From: Thamnaconus septentrionalis
Lineage: Eukaryota > Chordata > Actinopteri > Tetraodontiformes > Monacanthidae
NCBI GenBank assembly: GCA_009823395.1
Contig: CM020512.1
Coordinates: 5,151,405-5,215,404, forward strand
Reading direction: 5' to 3'
DNA length: 64,000 nucleotides
Both the position numbers and the translations under genes were made by a program. The notes under the pieces were generated by a model, which worked only from the letters and a program-made list of their open reading frames with translations, ran no database searches and had not been told where the DNA came from. Shown piece after piece: positions 12,220-23,024 of the stretch (position 1 is its first letter; each line of letters starts with the position of its first letter).

Positions 12220-12560
12220 AAAGCCAACCCAGCTCCTGCTGATGTTTTCACGCTCTGCTCTGCGGGACGAGATCCAACTTCTTTCTCCGCCAGGCCACTT
12301 TCACACGATCCCTGCGTGCCACTGTCCCGCCACAGAGCGTCATTACGCCGTGAAATGAATTAGCCAGATCTGATGCAGTCCCTGCCAGATGCCAGCTCGC
12401 CTGCAGCTGTGCTGCCGTGATCGCCGTCAGTTTGGAGATTTTCATATTCTGCAGACAGAGTCCCGCCGACTTGACCTTTCAGCCGTGTTCGCGGGATCGC
12501 CTGCTTTTCGAATCGATGCAGCCGCTGCTGTGCCGAGGCTCGGCCCCGTGTGAGCGGACT
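12220..12560. promoter_or_regulatory. Candidate conserved non-coding element
   Basis: Unique sequence with complex words (GCGTCATTACGCCGTGAAATGAATTAG at about 12337-12363, CAGATCTGATGCAG near 12366, GCCTGCAGCTGTGCTGCCGTG with an E-box near 12400). It sits between AT-rich low-complexity flanks. Regulatory identity is inferred from texture. Confidence 0.33.
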
Positions 12561-13576
12561 GCTTTAATTTTACTTTTTTTTTTATTTTTTTTAATGCTTG
12601 TACAGAATTCGTGCTCAGCACGCTGAGACGGAGCCCCTCGGTCGGCTTCGCCGTGTGCCGTCAGGCTCGGCTGTTTGTTTTTGCATCCATCTGTCAGAAA
12701 ATCGCTTCTAATCAAATTCCCCTTTTCGATGTTAGACGAGACTCGTGCGCTCGGTGAGCACAGCTAAGTAATGTTTCAACATTCTCACAATTTCATTACT
12801 GTGTTTGGTAAAAGTCTCATGGATTCCAATGACAGTAACTCTTCTGATTCCAACATTCACTGAACTCGTTAAGTTTGATTCAAAGCTTACTTGTTTTTTG
12901 TTTGTTTGTTTGTTTGTTTTCTTGCTTGCTGAAAGGTTTAATGCACTTTTTAGTTCTACGTTTGGCTTTTAGTCTAAAGAATGGAGTTGTAAAGAGAAAA
13001 ACTTCATCAAACCAAGAATTACGGCTGATTGATGCGGCGCCCATCGGCGACATTGCTTGCCCAGACGTAAACTGTCTGAGATGACAGAGGTAAAAGGTCA
13101 ACCTGCTTAATCACAGTCATCTAATTTTATCTTTTAAAGGTCTTCATTTAGCTTTTGAGCAGAGTCACTCTTCCGCCTTCAGCCATGCGGAAGCATCACC
13201 CTGGGAGAATAAATACAAATGTGGCCCAAACTCACCATCAATCATGGCTTTCAAAATATATATATAAAAAAAGAAATAAAAAAAAATAGCCTTTTTCTGT
13301 TGGAACAAGAACTCAAGATAAATGTTTGTTTGCTGCCTTCAAACCACTTTTGATTAGAATTCAAACAAGGTTTTTTTGGTTTAAAAATATATATAGGTTT
13401 TATTTTTTCTAAATATCATTTAAACTTAAACTATTTACTATTTTGAAATGTAAAAAGAAAATCAGCAAAGTTTTTCTCATTAATTAGTTCCATTAGTACA
13501 TTGTCACCGATACATTAATTTGGCAATCGGCTGATGATAGCATTACACGGTGCTGAGTCTAATCTACTTGATGTCT

Positions 13577-13577
<1 letters not shown>
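12561..13577. other. Intergenic sequence, no gene seen
   Basis: Contains a T-rich stretch near 12570-12592, (TTTG)n at 12895-12919 and a strongly AT-rich section from 13240 to 13520 with TATATA words. A short complex segment at about 13020-13240 (GATGCGGCGCCCATCGGCGACATT) may be regulatory. No protein-like frame. Confidence 0.55.

Positions 13578-13607
<30 letters not shown>
13578..13607. repeat. (CA)n microsatellite
   Basis: Fifteen CA units without interruption. Confidence 0.95.
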
Positions 13608-13609
<2 letters not shown>

Positions 13610-13929
13610 TCGAACGTTGTTTAATCATCAGCCAACTGTAAAGACCCAATGAACTATTAAATAACTTAATGATTGGCTGCTCTTCGCCCCGGAACTCGAC
13701 CCAGACGAGTGGCTCCCAGCGCCGATCGCACTGCTGTCGTCTATTGTCGCCGCGTCGCCCTGTTTGCCTGCACTCACACAGGATACGTTGTAATTTAGCT
13801 GTTGCGAACCCTTGAAGCCGTGGAACAAATGAGCCAGTTAAAAAACAAAAAACAAAAAAACAAACGCTGTTGAGAAAATGAAAACAAAACATTCTAAATT
13901 ATTTTTTTCTCACTAGATTGGATTTAATC

Positions 13930-14480
13930 CGGTGAGGTTGCGTTCAGGTGCTGCGTCGCCAAATTGAACATTCCGGCTTTTACAAATCGGAGGAGGGAGG
14001 CCAAGCGGCGGCGAGCCAGCTGCGACCCGCTGAGTGGACGCTTCCTGCAGGATCCGCAGCCTCACACGTCACTGCCGCCCGCCTCCTCCAGCTGCCTAAG
14101 TGGCATCGGCAAAGTTGTGGATTATTAAAGGCGACTAAAAGGCGGCGGCGGTGTGCAGGGGCCTCCGGGGAGACGCTCCCAGCGGCGAGCCCGCGGTGGC
14201 TGAAGCCGGCGTTTTCATCTTTGCCGTGGACTCGACCCGGAGATGCCGCGCTCGCCCCGGCGCTGGATGGACAGCCGCGCATTGCAAATGTATGAACATC
14301 TGACCATGAATCATTCAAAACGTCTCTATGATCTCAGCTCGGACAGATAGAAAATGCATAATTGATGCACGCTACTAAAGGCCCATACCGCGAGTTTAAC
14401 ATATCCAACCCATTAAGCGGGAATGCGGCGGCGGCGGCGGCGCAGATCAGCATCCGACGCACGTCTCCCCGCGAAAACAC
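13930..14480. promoter_or_regulatory. CpG-rich block, candidate regulatory element
   Basis: From about 13970 to 14280 the sequence is GC-rich with frequent CpG and GGCGGCGG/GCGGCGAG words, then turns to AT-rich complex sequence (ATGCATAATTGATGCACGCTACTAAAGG spans about 14354-14381) and back to a (GGC)n run near 14425-14442. Both strands carry unbroken frames of 112-115 codons, but these are alanine/arginine-rich and reflect base composition. It could be a CpG island or a conserved element. Confidence 0.35.
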
Positions 14481-15159
14481 CAACTTCTGACCTGAGGCTT
14501 TTCTTCAGTCCAGTTTTCTTAAGAAAAAAAAATCTTTGTCACTTTTATATTTACTGGCCCGCCTTGGCTGCAGGAACTATTCTCTGGACATAAATGAACA
14601 GCCAAGATCGTTGAGTATCGATTGTTTTGTCATGTTGGAGATGCCCGAGGCTTTAATGTGGTTTCGCTGCACTGCGGCGGTGTCAATAATGGACGGCGGG
14701 AAGAGATGATGTTCGACGGAGGAGGTCACACACAAGGTTGCAATAAAAAAAAAGAATAAAAAAAAAGACTTTTGCCATCCATGGATCAAAAGCCATTCCC
14801 TGAACAGGAAGTTTTGTATTTCAGCCAAAGGAAGTTGTGCCAAACCTCTGGACCCGCTCTGAGTGTTGTTCCTCAGGAAGATGAAGAAGGTGCAGCTTGC
14901 AGGCTCCCAGCACCTGCAGCAACTGGGCACAGAGAAAAGTGGCTGCCCAGCCCGACTGAATGTTTTCCAACCGGTTTCACAAACAAATCTACCAACAAAG
15001 TTGTGTTTTTTGGTTGCTGATCGGCGACCAAGACCTGCAGAGAAAGCTTCACACGCAAGCCTTTCAACACGGATCTGCAAGAATCACTTCCACCCAATTT
15101 TGATGTATAATTATTCTCTTTCAGTATATTTTAGGTGGCAGAACATCTTTGGCATCAGC
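14481..15159. other. Intergenic sequence, no gene confirmed
   Basis: Mixed sequence with A runs near 14521-14530 and 14746-14766. The minus-strand frame at 14577-15080 (167 codons) has no recognisable domain, contains a phenylalanine run from the poly-A tracts and overlaps another open frame on the plus strand. I do not call it a gene. Confidence 0.5.
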
Positions 15160-15192
15160 TGTGTGTGTGTGTGTGTGTGTGTGTGTTGTGTG
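15160..15192. repeat. (GT)n microsatellite
   Basis: GT repeats with one break (GTTGTGTG) near the right end. Confidence 0.9.
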
Positions 15193-15204
15193 AGGAAACC
15201 AGTT

Positions 15205-15321
15205 CAGTCGTGCAGTCGCCACCGGTACGTTGCCAGGCGCCACTGTAGCTGTCAGTGTTTCTGGAGGCTCTCCAGGTTATATTTGTCCCGCCTGTCCCGA
15301 AAACCACAAAGACAAAGAAGG
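15205..15321 (+). other. Possible internal exon or chance open segment
   Basis: An open plus-strand frame reads ...SVSGGSPGYICPACPENHK and is followed at 15320 by GGTGAGTCA, a consensus splice donor. Upstream, a pyrimidine tract ending in TTTCAG (15117-15123) could be an acceptor, but the GT microsatellite would then fall inside the exon. Composition is plausible for a coding or lncRNA exon, yet there is no partner exon or known domain. Low confidence. Confidence 0.15.
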
Positions 15322-15329
15322 TGAGTCAT

Positions 15330-16520
15330 CCATCCTCAGCACTTCCCATAATGCCATGCCACAGCCCGGCCATCCATCCATCCCAGGTGCCGTGAGAGAG
15401 CCGTTCATTCATCTTCGCAGTGTGACCGTCCATCTCCTGCGCCAGGTCGCGGCGCATCAGCCTGATGCATCTATTTTGGAAAAAAAAAAAAAAAAAAAAA
15501 TCTGCGGGAAGTATGTTTTCCTTCATGGTAATGACTCTGTCTTTACTTTCCTGAGCAGTTTAAGAGCAAAAAAGTTTGACCGAAATCCTTTCGATGACAT
15601 CCCAAAGAGATGAGTTTCACACTCATTTGCTCACTGAGCGCACACTTCTGCATTAATTGGCCCATAGAGTATTCGTAGTATTGTCACTTCCCATCATGCC
15701 TCTGAAACTCACATGACCCATTTGGCCAATCAGAACGATCCTGGAGAAAGTCACTTACACAGCAGCACGCACGGCGCTGTGACGTCACGCTGGGAATAAA
15801 CTCTTTTCTGGTGATTTTCTGGCCTTTATCATTAAAAAAAAAAAAAAAAAAGACTAAAAGACAATAACTGAAAAATGTACAATTAAAAAAATTGCTATGA
15901 ATCACGTTTGCGGTAACAGTCGTCCTGTCAGCCCTTTTAAGGGCGATTTTGGTATTGCTGTCAATGGGAAAAATGCTTTTTCGGCTCATGGGATTTTTTT
16001 TTTGCTGCAGTAACTCGAGTGGCCACTCGGAAAAATCGCAATCCAGTTCTTATAACACATCCATGACAACCGACGTTCATCAACCTGTCGATATGTCCCA
16101 TCATGCTTAGCGCTCACGCTTAGCTAAATGTTTTAAAGGCAAGAGGAGCCAAGCATTACATTTCTATGTGAGTACATGCTTATTATCATAATATGAACTT
16201 GTAAGCAGAATGCATACAAATGTATAAATCCGTTTTTGTACTTGGGTGTTTTTATAATACAAGCGCGATATAAATCATGCCAAAAGTGTTGTCCGATGAG
16301 TGCGCTGTATGGTTTAGTTAGCTATAGAACTTCCTATATTGAAGAGCAGGGAACCAGTGGGTGAATTCAGACACCGCTAACGTCTCCTGCTAAATCGCTT
16401 TTGGACGCCGTCACCTTCGAGGTGAAGCGAGCCAACAGGATGGCCCATCTCTCTCCACTGCGACCAGGCCGACCGTGTGGGCTGAAGGAGAAGCGGAGAA
16501 GCGGCTTGTTTCTGACTCAC
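15330..16520. other. Intergenic sequence, possible old transposon debris
   Basis: Holds poly-A runs at 15480-15500 and 15833-15851. Phrases such as GGCCAATCAGAACGATCC (near 15724) and GCAGTAACTCGAGTGGCCACTCGG (near 16006) have the look of fish interspersed repeats, but I cannot define ends or a family. Nothing coding is visible. Confidence 0.4.
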
Positions 16521-16524
16521 ATCG

Positions 16525-16590
16525 GTGAAACATGACTGCCGCTGCCGCTGCCGCTGCTGCTGCCGCTGCCGCCGCCGCCGCCGCCATCGG
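16525..16590. repeat. (GCC)n-rich trinucleotide repeat
   Basis: GCC and GCT triplets from about 16539 to 16586. They create alanine runs in frames on both strands; those frames are not genes. Confidence 0.85.
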
Positions 16591-17686
16591 CCTCTTTCTC
16601 AGAATGTGTGTCACCTTCCGCTCTCTGCGCCGCCGTTCAGTAGCGGGGACCAATCAGGTAGTTCACACAGACCCCCCTCTGCCCCTCCCTCTGCCCCTCC
16701 CTCCTCCCGCATCTCGTCTGACACAAATAGGTACAAAAACTTTGGTGGGCTACCTTCGCGCATAAAAGCCGACCTTACCAAAGCATCATTTCCCCGGTGA
16801 CACGGCGGCTCCCTGAAGATGCGGCGCTACCTACCCTCGCTCACCCCCCCCCCCCACCCCAGTCCTCCGCCCGACGCGCAGCCTTTTGCGATTGGAATGC
16901 AGGGCGCGAGAGTAGAAGGGATTGAAAAGCCTCGCTTTCAGCAGCTGCTGTGTGCGTCTCTGCTGAGTTTTTCCTAATTACCTCCCAGAGGAGCCCGACT
17001 GTTGTCAGACAGAAAGGGGGAGGGTAGGAGGACGAGGGTGAGGAGAGGAAGATGGAGCGCCGACAGGAACAGGGAGGCAGAATTGCACACACAACACAAA
17101 ACAAAACAAAAAAAAAAAAAAACCCGATGTGAGTGAATGATGGGGAACAGAGGCGAGGCCTCGTCTGAGATCTTCTGTTTAGCCCCAGTCTGCTGCCTGG
17201 ACTGTCACTTCACTTCGGGTGAACAGGTAGGGAGCCTTCACCCCGTGTGGCCTTGTTGAAAAATGCATGTCACCACTGTGGCCGGAAACACTCCGTCTCA
17301 CCTGAGTCTGCTTCACCTCCTCATCACCACATCCCCGCCAGGACGGACTGGTTTGTCTGTGTGTGTGTGTGTGTGTGAGTGTCTAAATTACAGCCAGACA
17401 GTTAGTGAAGCGCTTCTGTGTGCGTGGCGGCGGCGGCAACAAGTGCCGGCGGCACTTCATCTGAACTCCTGAATTCATGAATACATTAGGCCGCCGTCTC
17501 TTAATTAAAATGGACATCTTTTTCAGACGGGTCACTGAAATTTAGCCGGTAAGTACCGAGAAGGCGGTTAGACAAAAAAAAATAAAAATACAATAAACAA
17601 ATGCATGTCCTGCGGTGAGTCACTGGACCTGAGGACAACCACAAGCAGGATCCAGTGACCGTGGAAACTCTGAGTCAGCCTGCTTT
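16591..17686. other. GC-rich intergenic sequence, no gene seen
   Basis: Contains a CCCTCTGCCCCTC direct repeat at 16676-16700, a C run at 16846-16860, a purine-rich segment at 17010-17080, an A run at 17109-17121 and a short (TG)n near 17359-17377. The last third has complex words (TCTTAATTAAAATGGAC near 17498) that could belong to an enhancer. Confidence 0.5.
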
Positions 17687-17711
17687 GGATGGATGGATGG
17701 ATGGATGGATG

Positions 17712-17790
<79 letters not shown>
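17687..17790. repeat. Compound (GGAT)n-(AGAT)n tetranucleotide microsatellite
   Basis: About six to seven GGAT units pass directly into about nineteen AGAT units. The length and purity suggest a highly variable locus. Frames through it give isoleucine/tyrosine/leucine/serine repeats only. Confidence 0.95.
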
Positions 17791-19226
17791 GTTTTGCAGC
17801 TGCCACAAATACATTGACTCCGTCAGTATAAACAGAGATATTTCGGGCACCATTGACTTTGTTTTTATAGCAACAGTAAAAGTTTATTTCATGTTGTCAG
17901 CCTCTCCAGGACGCTCCCCTGGCCTGTTTCCCCTCTCTGCAGAGATAATATTTTAAAAAGGCATTACAATCACATTGCTGAGAAGCTATTTACCTCCAAA
18001 CTGACCTTCTAACAGCCGGGGAAACTCCTCCAGCGTCCGTCGCAGCCGGACAGGAGGCTGTTTTTTCAGATGTGCGACTTCCCTGCGGCTTTTTTCCTCG
18101 TCAGGCTGTCATGTGACGCGGCAGCTCGGCTGATACCTGCAGGTCGGCGGCTGCCGTTAGCTCCTATTATTGTCTCTCTGCCTCTCTTGTAATCAGGCCG
18201 CGCTGCTTCGCGCTCCTTCCCCTCAGCCTCCCTGTGCTCTGTCACGTCAGCACAAACAAAATCCCGCCGCTGTAGTTAAAGCACACTGGCTCAGCGACGC
18301 GCTTTTCTTTTGACTCACACAGACAAGGTGACATTCCATGGACATTATTGGACAAAGATCGACTTTAGTTTTTAGTTGTTGTTCCGCCTGAGGTCTTTAC
18401 TGTCGACTCACCCGACGCACTCCCACTTCCTTGATGAGAATCCAAATGTTGCCTGACTGATTTAATATTGCAGGTGAATTCATCGCTGCGGAAACACTAA
18501 TATCTGCCACTTAAAAAGGCCCGAGTTTCCTTCAGCCTGCTCCTCCAGGAGCTCCTTCAGATGATCGACATCCTCTGACTAAAACTCATCTAACCTAATA
18601 TTGACTCGCTGACTTATCTAACCAGTAAGAAAAAAAAAACCCAAACAAACATTGAAATTCAAATTGCCTTGTTAATCTGGCACTAGAGAAAGAAGCCCCG
18701 TCAATCCACTCAGACTGAATAGGCCAATATTGCCGCGGCGACAGACTAAAGTGAAGGCTGGCTGACGGAGGGAAGATTGAATTCCACCTGAAATGTGAAA
18801 CACGGTTTGCGCAGACCAGAGCCCCTCCCATTAGAGGAAGTCAAGTCACTCCCTGCCACAGCATCCCGCCTGATGTACGTCCCCAGTTCAACTCACTGAA
18901 CTGCATTTTGTCCATTAACTTGTTGACAGCTTTCATATCAGCAACACAAACACACCGGCCACCCACTCAGACTCCATACAGCGCTCTGTTTGTGGAGGTA
19001 ATTAAAGCTTGTGGGCAGAACATGATAAGATCATGGCATGGACTGAGTGACGATGAACATATAATAAAAAATGGTCTTTTTTTTTTAAAGAGCGCATTAG
19101 ATGGAAAAAAAAGGGAATAAAACAGAAGTCAGTTTGAAATAACTGATGCTCAAGAGAAAATGCAAATAAATACATCAATCTGACGGATGTGTCTGGACAA
19201 AATGTGACTTTGTGACTCCCTGTTTG

Positions 19227-19228
<2 letters not shown>
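17791..19228. other. Intergenic sequence, no gene seen
   Basis: Moderately GC-rich sequence at 18000-18320 (CGGCTGATACCTGCAGGTCGGCGG near 18127) and complex AT-rich sequence at 18450-18850 could include regulatory elements. No domain-bearing frame is present. An A run lies at 18629-18639. Confidence 0.5.

Positions 19229-19263
<35 letters not shown>
19229..19263. repeat. (TG)n microsatellite
   Basis: About 17 TG units. Confidence 0.95.
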
Positions 19264-19265
<2 letters not shown>

Positions 19266-19629
19266 ACTGCCCAGCTCACCACCTTGTACTGCATTCATGA
19301 CAACCTCAAACAAGCAGAAGTGAGAATCCTCGTTGTAAGCATCCTGAAGGAGACACGCCGTCAGCAAGTGCAGGTGTTGTCGCCTCGTAATTCAATTACC
19401 GGCATCGGCCTTATTTTTTGAGATGCATATTTTTCAAATCAGCGGAAGACAGGAAGGAAAACCTCGCTTTGCGGCAGAACAAAGAAGATGGAATTAAAAA
19501 AAAAAAAGGTATTAATCTTTCTGTCCTTGCAGAAGGACTCACTCTCTGTCAACTTTGTTGTACTTCTGAGTCTCGATTTCTGCCTGTGCGCGCGTGTAAA
19601 CGTGCGTGCGAGTGCGTACGACCTATGTG

Positions 19630-19633
<4 letters not shown>

Positions 19634-19687
<54 letters not shown>

Positions 19688-19688
19688 A
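19634..19688. repeat. Compound (TC)n-(AC)n microsatellite
   Basis: About fourteen TC/CT units switch directly to about thirteen CA units. The plus strand is therefore pyrimidine-only for the first half and alternating purine-pyrimidine (Z-DNA prone) for the second. Confidence 0.95.
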
Positions 19689-19740
19689 TTAGTGCGCCGT
19701 CAGTCAAATCAAAGCTGCCAACAGTGGGGGCAAACAATGA

Positions 19741-20070
19741 TTTGCGTGACCGCCCAGGACGAGATGTATCGGCGCGCGCCGGCAGAAGTCAGCAGCCGGT
19801 GCAGCAATCTGTCCGCGCGCGTCGAGCGTCAGGAGGCGACGAGCAAATTGAACGTGCGCAGACAAACGACAGTATCCATGATGGCGCAGTCAGCGCGCTC
19901 GTTTTTCAGCTCGCCTGTCAAAGTTTGTGTCTGCAGAGCGGAGCAGAGCCGCGCGCGGTGTGTGTGTGTGTGTGTGTTTTGCCAAGCGGCTTAATCCTCC
20001 TTCTTGGACTCGTGAGGTGCAGAAAGAGAAAAAGAAAAGGGAAATGAAGAAAACCGGACTATAAATGCTG
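19741..20070 (+). promoter_or_regulatory. CpG-dense segment with downstream TATA box: candidate promoter
   Basis: By hand count roughly 30 CpG dinucleotides fall between 19741 and 19957, far above the surrounding density, with runs such as GGCGCGCGCCGG and CCGCGCGCGTCGAGCGTC. A short (GT)n follows at 19958-19977. A TATAAA at 20060-20065 lies in the context GGACTATAAATGCTGGC. An E-box-free, CpG-rich lead followed by TATA is compatible with a promoter, possibly of a non-coding transcript. The TATA box may be chance, and no open reading frame follows. A CpG-rich enhancer is the main alternative. Confidence 0.3.
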
Positions 20071-21092
20071 GCAGCTCCGGGTGCAACTTGAGAGTAATTA
20101 ATAAAGATTCTTTTTCTTTTTTTCTTTTCCATTCGCTACTTTTTCAGTGAGGGGGAAATTGGCTCTAGACTTGCAGTAATGATGCTCCTTCAGAGGTGGC
20201 GGTGGCTGCTGCTGCTGCTGCTTCACAGCAGACTGGAGGATAATGGAGTGCACTCTCCTGACAGCTGCAGTTTAGAGTGTAAAGCCTTCCAAATAATATA
20301 ATGGCCTGAGTAAAGCAGCAAACAATCCAAGAGAGCAAACTTTCTCTCACGACGCCCGTTAGATGTAGGGACAGCGGCATAAAAAACCCCCAAACAAAAC
20401 CAAAAAAAACACCTGTCATAACCCTGCAGAGCACTGACACCTCCCACAGTCGTCCCGGACCGACGGGAGGCGGAACGCGGGCTGGTTTACCTCTGAGGTG
20501 GGCCGATGGGTTTCTCGTCCTGGATTAAAGCTCCTTCTCCACAGGCCTCCTCTGTCTATAACTTCTGTCCCCTCACTGGGCCTGTTATTATCTTCCACAG
20601 ACAGCTGAGGCTGCTGGAGGAAGGACACCCAGATCGTTTCCACCCCCACCCCCCCGCTGACAACATCCACCCACACTTCCTCCAACTGACTGACAGCGAG
20701 CTGAGGGATGTAAACACTGATCCCCTCAAGCTACCAATCATTACTATTATTATCAGTATTATAAGAGTTATTATAAGATTATAATTATAATTAATGGTAT
20801 TTGTGCTATTCAAGCTGAAACTAAAAATATAAGCCAGGTTTAGAGGTGGAGCCAACGGGTCGTCTTGATTTTTCTTTACTATGATTTGTTTTTCTGTTTT
20901 TTTTTTTTTTTTTTAAATTCAAATACAGGCTGATAAGTTACATTGCGGTGCCTCAAATCTACTTCTGGGAGATTTGAATTCAGGACATCGCCTCAACACG
21001 GGTGTAGTTTCATCAGAAGTGTTAACTTGAACTTTATTAGCTTATTAGCTTCAAAGTGCCTTTTCTCTCGAGCTTGCTCGGGAGAGGTTTTT
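20071..21092. other. Intergenic sequence, no gene seen
   Basis: Includes a (CTG)n-like stretch at about 20206-20221, GGCGGAACGCGGGCTGG near 20469, an AT-rich TTAT/ATAA-rich stretch at 20740-20800 and a T run at 20897-20914. No coding signal. Confidence 0.55.
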
Positions 21093-21093
21093 T

Positions 21094-21129
<36 letters not shown>

Positions 21130-21130
21130 T
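21093..21130. repeat. (TTG)n microsatellite
   Basis: About eleven TTG units after a T run; the opposite strand encodes glutamine or threonine runs only. Confidence 0.95.
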
Positions 21131-21169
21131 AAAGACACGAAACAATCTGAACCTGAAGGGGCAGAGAGG

Positions 21170-21345
21170 TGATGGCGTGGTGGGGAGGGATGAATGAAAG
21201 GCCGAGCGGATGCTGGGATGAAGGAACGAAGCGAGACGATGAGAGCAACGAGACGAAGGGATGGTGGGATGACCGGATGAAAGGATGAGGGGCAAGTGAT
21301 GGGATGAGCGGGCGAGAGCAGAGATGAACGATGAGGGGACCAAAC
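21170..21345. repeat. Degenerate GGGATGA-type minisatellite
   Basis: Repeated words GGGATGAATGAA, GGATGCTGGGATGAAGG, GGGATGGTGGGATGACCGG, GGATGAAAGGATGAGG and GATGGGATGAGCGGG follow one another with a period near 6 to 10 bases. The plus strand is almost pyrimidine-poor. This is a decayed tandem array, not a coding region, although long frames cross it on the minus strand. Confidence 0.75.
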
Positions 21346-21599
21346 AGTGACTCCCCTGCTGATGGTCTGAGAGGGGGAAAAAAAAAACAAAAACAAAACC
21401 CTCAGCTGCCTCCTGCGTCTGCTTGTGTTTCTGCGCTGTGAACAGGCTCCTGCAGGTGAAATGGGATCGGGCAGCAGTGTTTATTTATTAATACATGAAG
21501 CGAGAGGTTTTTACCGCTGCGCCATATTATTCTCCCCCTTTCTTTCTTTTTTTTTGTTTTTTTTTTCCTCGCCCCCTCCCACCCCCACCCCTCTCGGAC

Positions 21600-21911
21600 G
21601 GGCGGCCTCAGTAAATGTGTGCTGACAGCAGAGGTTACCTTGAGCGCGCGGCCGGACCTGGGGGCTGTATGTCTTCATTTAGCCGCCTATCTGCAGATGC
21701 CAGGGAAACGGGCGAAAGTTATTTTCTGTGTCTGGCCTGCGGGGAAAAGTGAGGCTAACGATCCCGGCCGTGTTGATTGTTACCTCGCTCCCCGGAATAG
21801 CACTTCACTTTTAGGAGCGGGCACCAGGGAACGCGGCGCAGGGAGGGATGATGATGAGGAGGAGGAGGAGGCGGCGAGGGGCGGCGGCTCGTCTCTAGCT
21901 GTGTTTCTGTA

Positions 21912-21947
<36 letters not shown>

Positions 21948-22135
21948 CAGCGGCAGGAGATGGGATTCGGGGGCTCGGCGTCTCGGTCACCGGATACAAA
22001 GACTCGGGGGAGTCGTGAACCCGGCCGGTCCGGTGGAGTCAGGTGCGCAGCGTGATTATACCGAACCTTGGCGTCCACCTATTAATCATCGGGATATTTA
22101 GGTCGACCCCCGGCGAAAACGCCTCCCGTGCAGTT
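21600..22135. promoter_or_regulatory. CpG-rich candidate regulatory block
   Basis: GC-rich, CpG-containing sequence (GAGCGCGCGGCCGG near 21641, GAACGCGGCGCAGG near 21830, TCGGCGTCTCGGTCACCGG near 21976), interrupted by GAGGAGGAGG purine repeats (about 21856-21872) and a (GT)n tract (about 21914-21943). The final part (CACCTATTAATCATCGGGAT near 22076) is AT-rich and homeodomain-like. The 160-codon plus-strand frame crossing it is compositional. Confidence 0.35.
21914..21943. repeat. (TG)n microsatellite
   Basis: About 15 TG units, followed by CGTGCAG. Confidence 0.9.
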
Positions 22136-22539
22136 GCCCTTTGACACGCGTGCGCAGGTTAGCGTGTCACGAGGCCGCCTGCTGCTGCAGGAAAAAAAAA
22201 AAACAAAAACAAAAAAACCAGGGGGTGTTCGCCTGTGTTTCCAAGGTGCACAAGTCTTTATTTAGCTCCTGTGAGAGAAACGTTTTCCACAACTCCCAAA
22301 CAGCGACCGAACCCTTTCTTCTCGCTCTGGCGGTGGCTTGAAATGGAGGCATAACACTCCTATGATGTCATCTTTAGACTTTGGCATCATGGCGGTGAAA
22401 TTGAATTTATAGCAAAGGAAATTTTTCCTCCAATCAGCACCTTTCTGCGTGTATTCCACCGACCTACACGTCCGCACGATGAGTTGGCGGAGAGACAGAT
22501 TAAGAAGAAAAAAAAACAAAAAAAAAAAACCCACCTTGT

Positions 22540-22800
22540 TTTATAGTGATGCATCATCCTTATGTGCTTTGAAGAAGACTCTCACCCTCCGGCTCTTGTC
22601 TGTCTCGGACTCTAATGGAGGGTGGATGGCTTATTACAGGGTTATTACAGTTAAACACAGTCCGACACTCCGCCGGCTCGTCCTCAGGGCGGCCGTTGCT
22701 GCGCAGACTAATGGGCCCATCAGCAATCAGGAGGAGCACATCCACCGGCTTATACCTCTCGCAGAAAAACACCTTTTAATGGCACTGTAAGAATCACCGC
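22540..22800. promoter_or_regulatory. Candidate conserved non-coding element
   Basis: Unique sequence with ATGCATCATCC near 22550, GGCTTATTACAGGGTTATTACAG (two TTATTACAG words eleven bases apart, about 22628-22650), GACTAATGGGCCCATCAGCAATCAGG near 22707 and CCTTTTAATGGCAC near 22772. The repeated word and homeodomain-type sites suggest an enhancer. Conservation is not testable here. Confidence 0.38.
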
Positions 22801-22987
22801 CAGGGGATAGAAAACGTACACGATCCATCAGACATACACACACTTTGTGGATTCAGGACATTGATTCACCGCGTTTCAACCCAAGCTATGTGAAGGGAAC
22901 GGAATGATGTGGTTGAAAATTCTACGAAGCTTGTGGTTTTTTTCCACAGTTTGGGGAAGGTCACTCCTGCTGAAACATATTGTGTTT

Positions 22988-23024
<37 letters not shown>

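Noticed and set aside
14577..15080. 167-codon minus-strand frame
   Set aside because: It has no domain, includes a phenylalanine run from A-rich DNA and overlaps open plus-strand frames.
16411..16765. Alanine-rich frames on both strands
   Set aside because: They come from the GCC repeat. Open frames on both strands at once indicate composition, not coding.
20090..20110. AATAAA near 20100 as a transcript end after the candidate promoter at 19741-20070
   Set aside because: It lies only about 35 bases after the TATA box, too close to define a transcript, and AATAAA is frequent in AT-rich DNA.
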